From assembly GCA_948144175.1 (NCBI GenBank), contig CANXME010002527.1:124001-188000 (forward strand): 64,000 nt of DNA. Direction: 5' to 3'. This DNA comes from Closterium sp. NIES-65 (taxonomy: Eukaryota > Streptophyta > Zygnematophyceae > Desmidiales > Closteriaceae). Below are positions 50,901 through 61,957 of this stretch, in pieces. The translations under genes and the position numbers were made by a program. Below the pieces are notes generated by a model. The model searched no databases, was not told the origin of the DNA, and was given only the letters and a program-made list of their open reading frames with translations. Each line of letters begins with the position of its first letter. Position 1 is the first letter of the stretch.

Positions 50901-52945
50901 TAGGGGAAGAGGCGGTAGAAGGGGACTGACTCGTCGAACGTGACGTCCTGGGAGGACAGAACACGACGAGAGGAGGGGTGGTAGAACTGCCACCCTGGAG
51001 CGTCAGGGGGGAAGCCAAGGAAGACACAGGGAGCAGCACGGGGGGACAGCTTGTCCGCAGACAAGTCGCGGACAAACGCCCGAGATCCCCAGACACGGAA
51101 CGCAGACGCATCGCCGACCTTCCCCGTCCACAGTAACACTGGGGACATATCGGGCCGAGAGACCCTGGGGTGAAGGTTGAGCTGATGCGCCGCGTAGCGA
51201 ACCGCAAACGGCCACAGAAAATGGGGGGCAGCCGCATGCATCATGGACGTACGAGCGACATCCATGACCATGCCAATGCGGCGCTCAGCAATCCCATTTT
51301 GTTGTGGAGAGTCCGGAAGCGTAAAGGTCTGGCGGATCCCCTGTGCACGACAGTAGTCTCGCAGAAGGCGAGAGGAGAACTCCCCACCTCGGTCAGAATG
51401 CAGACGCAGAACAGGAAAGTCCGAGCCGAAGCTCCTCCTGAGCTGGAGACGAGCCTCGCGGATCCAGTCGATCAGCACCTCAGTGACAGCACCCTTGCTG
51501 CGCAAGGGGAAGACTGTGGTGTAACGCGAGTAGTCGTCAACCACCAACAGGAAGTAGCGCTCGTGACCCTGCCCACGGACGGGGGCCGGGCCCCACACGT
51601 CCATGTGAAGTGTCTGCAGAGGAGCCTCTGTCGGGGGAAACTGGGAGTAGTGAGGAGCAGCCCTGAGGCGCCCCTCGACACAGGGGACACAGGAAGGTCC
51701 TGGTCCCGAAGGAAGGGGAGGGAGAGACTGGGGAAGACCAGAGACAAGGACACGGGAAGCCATGCCCCAAAGACGGGGCAAGGAGGGGTGGCCAAGACGG
51801 TGGTGCCACAGGAGAGTCTCGTGAGACAAGAGGCGACACGAGCAGGGGGCAGACTCAGGACCAGACCTGGACGCAGCAGCAAACACCTGACCTGACGCTG
51901 CTACCTGATCGGACGCAGGGACAGGAGGAGACTCAGTGGTCAGGGTGTAGAGGCTCGACCCCGGCCGACGCGAGAACGTGGCCAGGTGCCGGCCTGTGCG
52001 TGCGTCCGTGCAGTGGGTCACCCGCTGACTCGCAGGAGTGAACTGGTGAACCCCCGCATCCTACAGGTCTGCACCACTCACCAAGTTCGTCGAGAACGAG
52101 GGGAGGTACAGGCCAGACAGGGTGCCCGAGGGGGCAGCCGGACACGGGAGGACAGTGGAAAAGTGAGCGAGGACAGGACCCCCAGAGGGGTCAGCCAGGG
52201 AGACTGCAACAGGCCGATAAAGCGGCGTGAGTGTGGTGCGGTACCGAAAGAAGGAGCGAGAAGCCCCAGAGTCAAGTGTAAAGGTGAGGGAGGCCGAAGC
52301 CAACGTGGTACCTGAGAGCGCAGCCTCACCCGCACCTGAGGAAGCAGACTCACTGGCACCTAGAGCAGCAGCCGCACTTGTACCTGGAGCAGGAGACTCA
52401 CTAGTACCCAGAGCAGCTGCAGCCTCACCAGTAGCTAGAGCAGCAGGTCCTATACCCGGGTCAGGCGGTACGCACAGGTGACCGGCACGGTCAGCACTAG
52501 TAGGCAATGCATACATGGCAGTGAGAATAGCATCATAGTCAAGAGCAAATATATCTACCCTCTGCCTAAGCAACTCCACCCAGTCGGGGAGCTCAGCCTC
52601 GTCGCCAAACACGGTACGCCAGGCGTCGCTCAGACGGGCGAAGCAGCGGGACTGTGTATGACTAGGTGTCCCACAAGGCTGACCAGTCCGAGCACCAGTG
52701 AGAATCACGTAAGAGCAGCGAACAGAACTGAGAGACCCTCCACTCTGAGCGTACCACTCACGAAGCTGCTGAGGCGTGAGAGACGCACGGGGGGGTCGCG
52801 GGAGCTGCATCTGGCCGCCACCAGTAGTAGAAGCAGCAGGAGTGGTAGCAGTAGTAGCGCCACCACCCCTACAGCCCCAACCAGCGTACCACTCACGCAG
52901 CTGCTGGGGCGTGAGGGACTCACGCAGACGTCGATGGGGCCGCAT
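47984..52945 (-). pseudogene. copia-5 gag-pol (capsid-less), with TAG stops
   Basis: One frame read from ATG 52945 (MRPHRRLRESLTPQQLREWY). In order: two copies of SLTPQQLREWYA; Cys/His motif C-x13-C-x4-H-x4-C; protease LDSGASRSFF; GAG-pre-integrase HHRLGHPS; integrase (MDVWG, HSDRGGEF, QQNGIAERR); linker with two REPLSPQELREWFARRW copies; RT (YVDDLVFA near 48,725); start of RNase H, cut by the gypsy at 47,984. Stops: TAG 52061 and TAG 50825, both CAG in sisters. The UBN2 gag domain is absent. The closest relative here is copia-1 (shared QMQL..PRASLTPQQ). Confidence 0.92.
50300..50760 (-). repeat. copia-5 linker minisatellite
   Basis: Two blocks of 15-bp AEPGG-type units (50,310-50,440 and 50,590-50,760) separated by a copy of the SPQELREWF segment. 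Confidence 0.85.
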
Positions 52946-53399
52946 CTGGCTCCACGAGTAGAGGCAGGAGCAGGAGTAGCAGCAGTAAGGCAGGCAGCCA
53001 GGCAAGCCAAAAAGGGAGGCAGGCAGGCAAGCAGGCGACGCGCAGCGTGCTAGCAGGGCAGGGGCTCACCAGTGGTGGGTAGAGTAGGCTCGGCGACTCA
53101 GAGGCTCGGCAGCACGGCGGCTCTGCGGCTCGGGTGACTCGGGCGGCTCGGCGGCAGGGCGGCTCGGCAGCAACTGCAGCTCGGCAGCTCGGCGACCCGG
53201 CGGCGCGGCTGTAGGGCGGCTCGGCTGCTGGGAGGCACGGGTATAAAGCGGCTCGGCGGCGAGGCGGCTCGGCTGCAGGGCGGCTCGAGACGAAGGAGGA
53301 GGAGAAGTAGGGGAGACCACACATCTGCCACCCCTCAGCTGGCAGCAAGCGGCCCCCTCAGGTCGCCTCGACAGGCGACGGGAAAAGGGGGGGGGGGGG

Positions 53400-54160
53400 G
53401 GGGGGGGGGGGGGGGAGGCGGCTCGGGCGGCTCGGGCGGCTCAGGCGGCTCGGGCAGCTCGGGCAGTCAGCGGCACAGGCGGCTCGGGCGGCTCGGCTCC
53501 TCAGCTGCGCAGACGGCTCAGGCGGCTCAGGCTGCACGGCGGCTAACGAGCGGCGTGGGGGGGGCAGGACGGCGGCGTGCAGCAGGGACGGGCGGCGCAC
53601 GGGCGGTGTGAGGCCGGGACGGGCGCGCGCGGGCGGCTAGGGGCCGGGACGGGCGCGCGCGGGTGGCTAGGGGCCGGGACGGGCGGCGCGCGGGCGGCTA
53701 GGGGCCTGAACAGGCGGCGCGCGAGCGGCTAGGGGCCGGGACGGGCGGCGCGCGGGCGGGTAGGGGCCTGAACGGGCGGCACGCGAGCGGCTAGGGGCCG
53801 GGACGGGCGGCGCGAGGGCGGCTAGGGGCCTGAACGAACGGCGCGCGAGCGGCTAGGGGCCGGGACAGGCGGCGCGCGGGCGGCTAGGGGCCTGAACAGG
53901 CGGCGCGCGAGCGGCTAGGGGCCGGGACGGGCGGCGCGAGGGCGGCTAGGGGCCTGAACGAACGGCGCGCGAGCAGCTAGGGGCCGGGACAGGCGGCGCG
54001 CGGGCGGCTAGGGGCCTGAACGGGCGGCGCGCGAGCGGCTAGGGGCCGGGACGGGCGGCGCGCGGGCGGCTAAGGGCCGGGACAGGCGGCGCGCGGGCGG
54101 CTAGGGGCCGGGACAGGCGGCGCGCGGGCGGCTAGGGGCCTGCAGGGCAGGCCGAAAAAG
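53400..54160 (-). repeat. copia-5 leader minisatellite
   Basis: CGGCTCGGGCGG units, then ~31-bp units GGCGGCGCGCGGGCGGCTAG plus GGGCCGGGACG (53,600-54,140). A G run at ~53,387-53,414 adjoins a block shared with outer-3. Confidence 0.85.
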
Positions 54161-54260
54161 TGAGAGCGAGGGCCCGGAGCGCGCACCGGGCAGAAAAAAA
54201 AAAGTTTAAAACGTGGTGGGCCCTAAGCACAGTTCCCACGGGGGAACCTGCTCGATACCA

Positions 54261-54396
54261 TGTGGAGAATAGAGCGAGAATGAATGAACTATGAGTGAAG
54301 TGAGTACAAATAGCAAAACCCTAATTGGGTTGTACCCCCTATGGTATACCCCACTGTAGCCTACACAACAGCATAAGCTACATATATGTTCTGACA
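54261..54396 (-). repeat. copia-5 5' LTR
   Basis: 136 bp, identical to 39381-39516; followed by TSD CGGGA and resumption of copia-4. Confidence 0.95.
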
Positions 54397-54401
54397 CGGG
54401 A

Positions 54402-57400
54402 GACGCCGCTCTGGCAAGGGCAAGGGGGGCAAGGGAGCGGGTGGGGCCAGCGAGGGCGGTGGAGGTGGAGGTGGAGGCGGCGGAGGGAGTGGGGGTGGCG
54501 GTGGAGGGGGTGGCAAGGGGTAGGGGTGCTAGTGGCGGCAGTGGAGGCGGGGGTAGCGGCAGCGGTGGTGGTGGGAGCGGAGGTGGCGGAGGCGGCGGCG
54601 GTGGAGGCGGAGGCGGAGGCGGTGGAGGCGGAGGCGGGGGTGGCGGTGGTGGAGGTGGTCGGAGTGGCACTTCGCAGCGGAGCAGCACTGGGGGTGGTCA
54701 GCGCCAGCAGCAGCAGCAGCCTTCTCGCGACATCCCCACCCCTCAGCAGCTCCGTGAGTGGTACACGCAGCGTCAGCGTGGTGGGGGTTTTGGTCCCTGC
54801 ACCTACGTTCTTCGCACTGGCGACCGTGCTGGAGAGCAGTGTGGGGGTACCCACACCGCCCAGGGCTGCTTTGGCCGCGTGACGGACGCTTGGCGCCAGC
54901 AGTTCCCGGAGGCCGCGGAGATCCCCCGCTGGGGAGAGCTGTCTAGGGCTGGTGTAGCTATCTTTGATCTTGACTTTGATGCTATCCTTGCTGCCATGTA
55001 TGCTGTGACCATTAGTGATGAGGGTGACTGTTACCGGTGTTTCCCGCCCGACCCGGGCATTAGTACTGCTGCTCTAGGTGCTAGCGAGGCTTCTGCTCTA
55101 GGTGCCAGTGCGTCTGTGTTCTCAAGTACTGGTGAGGCTGCTCTCTCAGGTACTGGTGATGCTGCTCTCTCAGGTACTCCTGAGTCTGCGCTCTCAGGTA
55201 CTGCTTCGGCTTCGGCCTCCCACACCTTCACCCTCGACGCTGGAGCGTCTCGCTCCTTCTTTCGGGACCGCACCACCCTCACGCCGCTTAGTCGGCCGGT
55301 TGCGGTGTCCCTGGCTGACCCCTCTGGGGGTCCTGTTCTGTCTCGCTTCTCCACAGTCCTCCCGTGTCCGGCGGCTCCCTCTGGCACCCTGTCTGGTCTC
55401 TACCTCCCCTTGTTCTCTACGAACTTGGTGAGTGGTGCTGACCTACAGGATGCGGAAGTCCACCAGTTCACCCCTGCTCGTCAGCGAGTGACGCACTGCA
55501 CAGAGGCTAGCACAGGTCGTCACCTGGCTACCTTTACACGTCAGCCAGGGTCGAGCCTGTACACACTGACCACTGCTTCTCCTCGAGTTGCTGAGTCTGG
55601 TAGGGTCCCCTCGTCAGGTCAGGTGTTTGCTACACCGTCCAGGTCCGGTCCTGGGTCTGCCCCCTGTTCGTGTCGTCGCCTGTCTCACGAGACTCTCCTC
55701 TGGCACCACCGCCTGGGTCACCCCTCTCTACTTCGGCTCAGAGGCATGGCCTCTCGTCTTCTTGTGTCTGGTCTTCCCCGGTCCCTCCCTCCCCTTCCTC
55801 AGGGCCCTGGCCCTGCCTGTGTCCCCTGTGTCGAGGGGCGCCAGCGTGCTGCCCCTCACTCCTCCCAGTTTCCTCCGACAGAGGCTCCGTTGCAGACGCT
55901 TCACATGGATGTGTGGGGCCCTGCCCGCGTCCGTAGACTCGGTCACGAGCGCTACTTCCTGTTGGTGGTTGACGACTACTCGCGTTACACCTTAGTCTTT
56001 CCCTTGCGCAGCAAGGGTGATGTCACTGAGGTGCTGATCGACTGGATCCGCGCAGCTCTTCTCAAGCTCAGGCATAGCTTTGGCTTTGACTTTCCTGTGT
56101 TGCGTCTGCACTCGGACAGAGGCGGAGAGTTCTCCTCTTGCCTTCTGCGTGCCTACTGTCGTGCGCGAGGCATCCGTCAGACCTTCACACTTCCGGACTC
56201 ACCGCAGCAAAATGGGATTGCAGAGCGCCGCATTGGCATGGTCATGGACGTCGCTCGTACGTCCATGATGCATGCGGCTGCCCCCCATTTTCCGTGGCCG
56301 TTTGCGGTCAGGTACGCGGCACATCAGATCAACCTCCACCCCAGGGTCTCCAGGCCGGAGACCTCCCCAGCCCTGCTGTGGACGGGGAAGGTTGGCGATG
56401 CGTCGGCGTTCAGGGTCTGGGGATCTCGGGCGTTTGTCTGCGACTTGTTTGCGGACAAGCTGTTCCCTCGCGCTGCTCCCTGCGTCTTCCTAGGGTTCCT
56501 ACCCAACGCCCCTGGGTGGCAGTTCTACCACCCCACCTCTCGCCGTGTTCTGTCCTCCCAGGACGTCACGTTCGACGAGTCGGTACCCTACTACCGCCTC
56601 TTCCCCTACCGCACTTCGTCCCTCCCCCCACCCCCGCTCTTCTTGGTACCAGGTCCCCCCCCGGTCGACCCCCTACCCCCTCAGGGTCCTGCCCCTTCAG
56701 GTGTGTCCCACGTAGACGCGGTCGAGCCTGTCGAGGTCAAGGTGACTCTGGTGCTGCTGTGGGTGCTGAGCCTGGGGGTGCTGAGCCTGGGGGTGCCGAG
56801 CCTGGGGGTGCAAAGCCTAGGGGTACTGAGACTGGAGGTGCTTCGCCCGGAGCTTCTCCGGGTGCTTCGTCTCGCCGAGAGCCACTCTCCCCGCAGGAGT
56901 TGCGTGAGTGGTTTGCCCGGCGTGCTGCTGGTGCTGGAGGTTCTTCGGCTGCTGGAGGTTCCCGGGGGTGCTCGTACTGGGAGTACTGGAGCTGCTGGGC
57001 CTGCGGGTTCTACTGGTGCTGGTGCTGCTGAGCGTGTTGGCGCTGAGACTACTGCTGGCGGTCTAGCTGGCAATGCTCCTGGTGCTGCTGGAGGTTTTGG
57101 AGCTACAGGAGGTGCTACTGGAGGTGCCGCTGGAGGTGCTACGGGGGGCTCAGGAGCTACTGGAGGTGCTGCTGGAGGTGCTACTGGAGGTTCTGGAGCT
57201 GCTGGGGGTACTGGTGCTGTCACTGCTGTTTCTGGCGTCGCCTCGCGGCCCAGACCGTACTTCGTTCCCCTCCTGCAGCAGGTTCTTGGTCTTACACCTT
57301 CTCCTAGTCCTTCTCCTCCTCCCTTAGAGGGTTCACAGCCTGTCCAGTCAGAGTCACAGCTACAGCCTGCCTCCCCTTTGCCTGCTCCTTCTCCCTATGC

Positions 57401-59513
57401 TGGTCCGAGTGGGGGTCTTAGTGAGCGTCGTGAGCCTGCGTCTCGTCCTGCGTCGCCTGTTCGTACTGCGCGCACTAGTGGTCGCGGTTCGCGTCAGCGT
57501 CCTCCTCCTGTCCCTGGCACGCACCGGATGTCTCTGCGTCCGTCTTCTGCTCCTCTGTGTGTCCCTTTGCCTTCTCCTCCTGCTTCCTCTCTTCCTGCTC
57601 TTGCCGACCCGGAGTCGGACTCTCTTCGTGCTGCCAGTCCTACTGTCACGCGTCTCCTTGCTACTGCCGTCACAGACCCTTCTTTCGAGTCTTCTGCTGC
57701 GTCTGCCCTTGTCACTGAGCTCGTTGACTTTGCTGCGCGCTGTCGTCTAGACTACGCTGCTAGTCTTGTCGTTGAGTCTGAGTTTGCCTGACCTCCGTCT
57801 GTTGGGGGTGAGTGTGCCCTTGGCACGGACATCCTTGAGGACAGGCAGGAGGAGTTCCAGTGTCTGGCCGCCGCTTCACCTCATCTTGCGTCTGTACTGC
57901 TCGCCCGTGAGGGAGACCCGGATGCACTAGACATCCCGACTCCGCGCTCTTACGCGGAGGCGATAGAGGGTCCCTACTCCTCTCAGTGGCAGGCAGCTAT
58001 GGATACAGAGATGGCTTCTTGGAGGTCCACAGGCACCTACGTTGACGCAGTTCCCCCTCCCGGGGCGAACATAGTCAGTGGCATGTGGATCTTCAGGGTG
58101 AAGCGGCCGCCGGGTTCTCCGCCTGTCTTCAAGGCGCGTTACGTGGCTCGTGGCTTCAGCCAGCGGCAGGGAGTTGACTACTTTCAGACCTTCTCTCCCA
58201 CCCCGAAGATGACCACTCTTCGGGTACTGCTGCACGTTGCTGCTCACCGTGACTACGAGCTGCACTCTCTCGACTTCAGCACTGCATTCTTGCAGGGCAG
58301 CCTGCACGAGGAGATCTGGCTGCGTCGCCCACCTGGCTTCACTGGGTCTTTCCCTCCTGGTACCCAGTGGAGTCTCTGGCGTCCAGTCTACGGTCTCCGC
58401 CAGGCGCCACGTGAGTGGCACGACACACTGAGGACTACGCTGGCGGCACTTGGGTTTGCTCCTTCTACTGCCGACCCGTCGCTGTTTCTGCGCGCCAACA
58501 CCTCTCTGCCGCCGTTCTACATCCTCGTGTACGTCGACGACTTGGTCTTTGCCACAGCTGACACTACTGGACTCGCCTACGTGAAGTTCGAGCTATAGAA
58601 GAGACACACGATTACTGACCTGGGTGAACTGCGCAGCTACCTTGGCTTGCAGATTACCTGGGACAGAGCACGCCGCACCATTACCCTGACTCAGTCACAC
58701 ATGGTGCAGCAGGTCCTTCAGGGCTTCGGCTACACGTACTCCTCGCCTCAGGCCACTCCTCTGTCTACTCGCCACTCGCTCTCAGCTCTGCCTTCGGATG
58801 AGTCCGTAGAGTCGAGTGGCCCGTATGCAGAGCTTGTTGGCTGCCTCATGTACCTGATAACCTGCACACGACCTGACCTTGCATACCCTCTTAGCATTCT
58901 CGCACGCTATGTTGCTCTTGGGAGACACCGACCAGAGCACATGGCTGCAGCGAAGAGGGTGTTGCGCTACTAGTGTAGTACATCGGGCATGGGGCTAGTG
59001 CTTGGAGGGCGGAGTCCAGTGGTCCTCACTGGGCACGCAGACGCTTCTTGGGCTGACGACCAGGCTACGCAGCGGTCGTCACAGGGTTACACCTTCAGCC
59101 TTGGTTCCGGCTCTGTTTCGTGGCGGGCTACCCGCTCGTCTTCTATCCTCGGCTCCAGTTGTGAGGCTGAGATCTACGCCGGGGCTATGGCTGCCCAGGA
59201 GCTTTGCTGGCTCACCTACCTGCTGACTGACCTTGGAGAGCCGCCTCGTTTTCCTCCAGTCTTGTACGTAGACAACAAGGCCATGCTGGCCTTGTGTCGA
59301 GAACAGCGGCTGGAGTAAAGGACAAAGCACATTGCTCTCCGCTACTTTCTTGCTCGTGAGCTACAGCAGCGTGGACAGTTGCGACTTGCGTACGTGGCCT
59401 CTGAGGCCAACACTGCTGATGTTTTCACCAAGGCACTTGCGCCTTGTGATCATCAGCGCTGCTGCACGCAGCTGGGTCTTGTGCCTGTCTTGCCTCACTT
59501 GCTCACTTCTTGA
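54402..59513 (+). pseudogene. copia-4 gag C-terminus and pol, degenerate
   Basis: Resumes at RRRSGKGKGG after the copia-5 insertion, with a frame change in the Gly-rich tract near 54.5 kb. Then IPTPQQLREWY, C-x13-C-x3-H-x4-C, protease LDAGASRSFF (Ala for Ser), GAG-pre-integrase, integrase (MDVWG, HSDRGGEF, QQNGIAERR), a linker read partly in an alternative frame (LSLGV), RT (YVDDLVFA near 58,530) and RNase H (DNKAMLA). Stops: TGA 57789, TAG 58596 (CAG in sisters), TAG 58971, TAA 59316. Ends HLLTS TGA at 59511. Confidence 0.92.
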
Positions 59514-59725
59514 CCTTGCTTGTACCTTCACATATATATACTCTTGCACTTGCTTGCTTGGCTCTTGTATATCTCAGTATATGATCTTGCATGTGGACTG
59601 GCCTTCTGGCCTTTGAACTTGTGCTCGGAATGTGTGGTGACTTTGTGATCCACCCTGAGCTTTGCTTTGCTTTGCTTGACTGGTCTTGTGACCCCTTGTT
59701 CTCCCCCACTTTGCCTATGGGGGTG

Positions 59726-59857
59726 TGTCAGAACATTATAGGTTACTTATTTGTGTAGGCTATAGTGGGGTATCCTATAGGGGGTACAACCCAATTAGGG
59801 TTTCCTATTTGTACTCACTTCGTTCATAGTCATTTCATTCTCGTTCTATTCTTCTCA
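59726..59857 (+). repeat. copia-4 right LTR
   Basis: 132 bp, about seven differences from the left LTR; PPT tatgggggtg upstream; TSD TCAAG follows. Confidence 0.94.
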
Positions 59858-59862
59858 TCAAG

Positions 59863-60180
59863 TAATTATCATTGCACCGATCAGCACGGTAAAAATATAA
59901 TGCAAACATGACAACAAACTATTACAATGAAGGAAAATCATTCCCCAAAAGATAGTGAACAATATCTAAAACTTCTCAACATGCACAGTATGGGAAGGGT
60001 ATTACTGTAGTTTACGAATTTTATTTTCGTGTTTTAATAAATATAAATATGAAAATAAAATTTGGCAAAATCGATTGTAAAGGGTTGCTTCGCAACTTAA
60101 AAAAAAAAAACGCGAATGGTCACAAATGAAACTCCCGCCTCAAAAAGATAATACCCAAAACGAACCTGGATACATTTTCG
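59863..60180. other. AT-rich spacer
   Basis: No gene recognised. Confidence 0.5.
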
Positions 60181-60183
60181 GAT

Positions 60184-60220
60184 GAATCAACCCTAAACAC
60201 AATTCGCCAGGTGTTTAGGG
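60184..60220. repeat. Hairpin with AACCCTAAACAC stem
   Basis: ATCAACCCTAAACAC and its exact inverse GTGTTTAGGGTTGAT flank a 10-base loop. The same stem sequence recurs at the centre of the foldback at ~60,968-61,012. Confidence 0.8.
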
Positions 60221-60720
60221 TTGATCCGTTCCCGAACCGTCGCCGTTTCCGATTGGTTTTTAGTTTTTTTAGAAGTTATCTGATTAGTTTGGCTGCGAGC
60301 GGGGAATTTTGTAGAGTTTCAAGAGTTTTTGGCGGGAGTTACATGTGTGACCTCTCGCGTGATTTTTTAACCTGTTTTGAGTTACTAAATCCGTGACCCC
60401 ACTTACCAAGCCCGTCAGCAAACCCGATAGGGTGATCTCACGCGTTTTGTTTTTACCACTCACGTTATCGAGTCCCATATTGGTTACTCGTGACATAATT
60501 TCCCCGAAATTTAGCTACTTTGTTGATCACGACGCTACAGTGCTACACCCCATGCGCAAAACCGATCTTTTAGCCAATCGATCCGCTTCAGGTGACGTGT
60601 CCTTAGGGCGACGTCAGGTTGTACAACTTTTTGTACGCCCTCTCTGGTAAAATTCGTTTCAACACGGTGCAGAGCGGTAGTCGTCGAAAAATGCTTTTCA
60701 CTGTGTGTAATGACCTGACC

Positions 60721-61256
60721 TCGCCCTTACGATTAGGCAGGGGAAAGTACATCCCAGCTCCTGTGTTTCGGAGTTCTCTCATATTTAGCCTCCGATTTAC
60801 CAAAAGGCAGGTTTTTTTGGGATTTCTCTCATGCGAGGCCCAAAGTATGTTCAAAACTGGTCCTGCGGGACAAAATTTTCGACACGTGTCCATTTTCGCG
60901 TCAGTTTTTTTTCGACGGGGTTAAAACCAGAAAACCATTAGGGAACCAGGACACAATTTCGGGAAGGATCAACCCTAAATACGGGGACCCGCTAGGTGTT
61001 TAGGGTTGATCCGTCCCGCAAATGTGTCCTGGTTCCCGAGGAGTTTTATGTTTTTTGCACCCGTCGAAAAAAAATAATGCGAATTGGACACGTGTCGAAA
61101 AAAAATTCCCGCAGGACCAGTTTTGAACATAATCTGGGCCTCGCGTGAGCAAACTTCCAGAAAGTAGTACTTTTTTAGTGAACCTGGAGCTAAATATGAG
61201 AGAAATCTGAAACACAGGAGCTGGGATGTACTTTCCCATTAGGCAGTCTTAGGGCG
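60721..61256. mobile_element. Foldback-like long inverted repeat
   Basis: Arms of ~265 bp (60,721-60,985 and ~60,996-61,256) are reverse complements at roughly 80% by eye, sharing for example GGAAAGTACATCCCAGCTCC and GTTCAAAACTGGTCCTGCGG. The centre carries CAACCCTAAA / TTTAGGGTTG. No coding capacity. It could be a MITE or foldback transposon; termini and TSD are unclear. Confidence 0.75.
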
Positions 61257-61957
61257 TATCCCATGAGTTCATTTGGGTAGAAAATCATATTATTTACGTA
61301 ATTTCGACAAAGCAAAAGAGTGTACACTCTGACGTGAAAAACACGCAGCGCGTCAGCACAGCGCCAAACGAAATTGACCCACGCGGAGTCATAGCCCCAC
61401 CCACACAAAAATCGTCATCCGAACATGGGCCGCGAGCGGTAACCGGCCACAGTGCGAATCAACTGTGCTCTTTGCGAAGTTTAGTTTTTTCTTCGCGCGA
61501 CTGAATGTGGGCGAAGTCTCTGATTGGGGTAACGTAATGGAGGACCGGTACGAAGTGATCTCACGTACCTTGTACGTGGGATAGTACGAACATCTTGACG
61601 TCCTAGGCGTGTCATCCGGTGCGTCATTGAATACGCATGTCATGCAGGGAAGGGTTTCAGACGGGAAACAGGGTTACAAAACTGAACTTGAACTGTAAAC
61701 GAACTCGTGAGACACGCCCTTACCACTTCGTCAGCTGTTAGGGTAAGTATTCATGTCTATGGCACGAGGGTGAAGTAAAAGCGGAACTCTCTTCTGGAGG
61801 GTGACGGCCATTCACTTCCGGCGAGGCCTCCCGTTCGACGTCGAACCCTAGAAAATCGTTCCGAGTGTAGAACCAGTGATCACTGTCTCCTTGACGTTGC
61901 GCTTTAGGAGATCGCTGCGGATAGACAAGGTGATTGTTGTCGTCTTCTTGATGCGCC
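61257..61957. other. Upstream region of PRP38
   Basis: No other gene seen. It probably holds the promoter and 5' UTR of PRP38; I could not identify a core promoter motif with confidence. Confidence 0.4.

Larger units (their letters stand above)
39381..54396 (-). mobile_element. copia-5, Ty1/copia retrotransposon split by gypsy element
   Basis: 136-bp LTRs identical by eye; TSD CGGGA (39376-39380, 54397-54401). The PBS complement (ctcgatacca) ends at 54260, giving TGGTATCGAGCAGG, the same shortened PBS as its host copia-4. A gypsy element entered the RNase H region at 39,962 (TSD CCTT). Without it copia-5 is ~7.0 kb. No UBN2 gag domain, as in copia-1. Confidence 0.95.
37477..59857 (+). mobile_element. 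copia-4, oldest copia, split by copia-5 (and gypsy within it)
   Basis: 132-bp LTRs with about seven differences (the most diverged pair here); TSD TCAAG (37472-37476, 59858-59862). PBS TGGTATCGAGCAGG at 37609, one base short of the usual site. copia-5 inserted at 39,381 in the gag Gly-rich linker (TSD CGGGA). Without it copia-4 is ~7.36 kb. Coding region multiply disabled. Confidence 0.95.

Noticed and set aside
9403-59513. Reassigned UAG codon (UAG read as Gln)
   Set aside because: TAG replaces several different codons, is rare in otherwise intact frames, and sister copies have CAG or GAG there; deamination is simpler. Not formally excluded from this window.
60184-61012. Interstitial telomere repeats (TTTAGGG)
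   Set aside because: Only single copies of the motif occur, each as half of a hairpin stem, not a tandem array.
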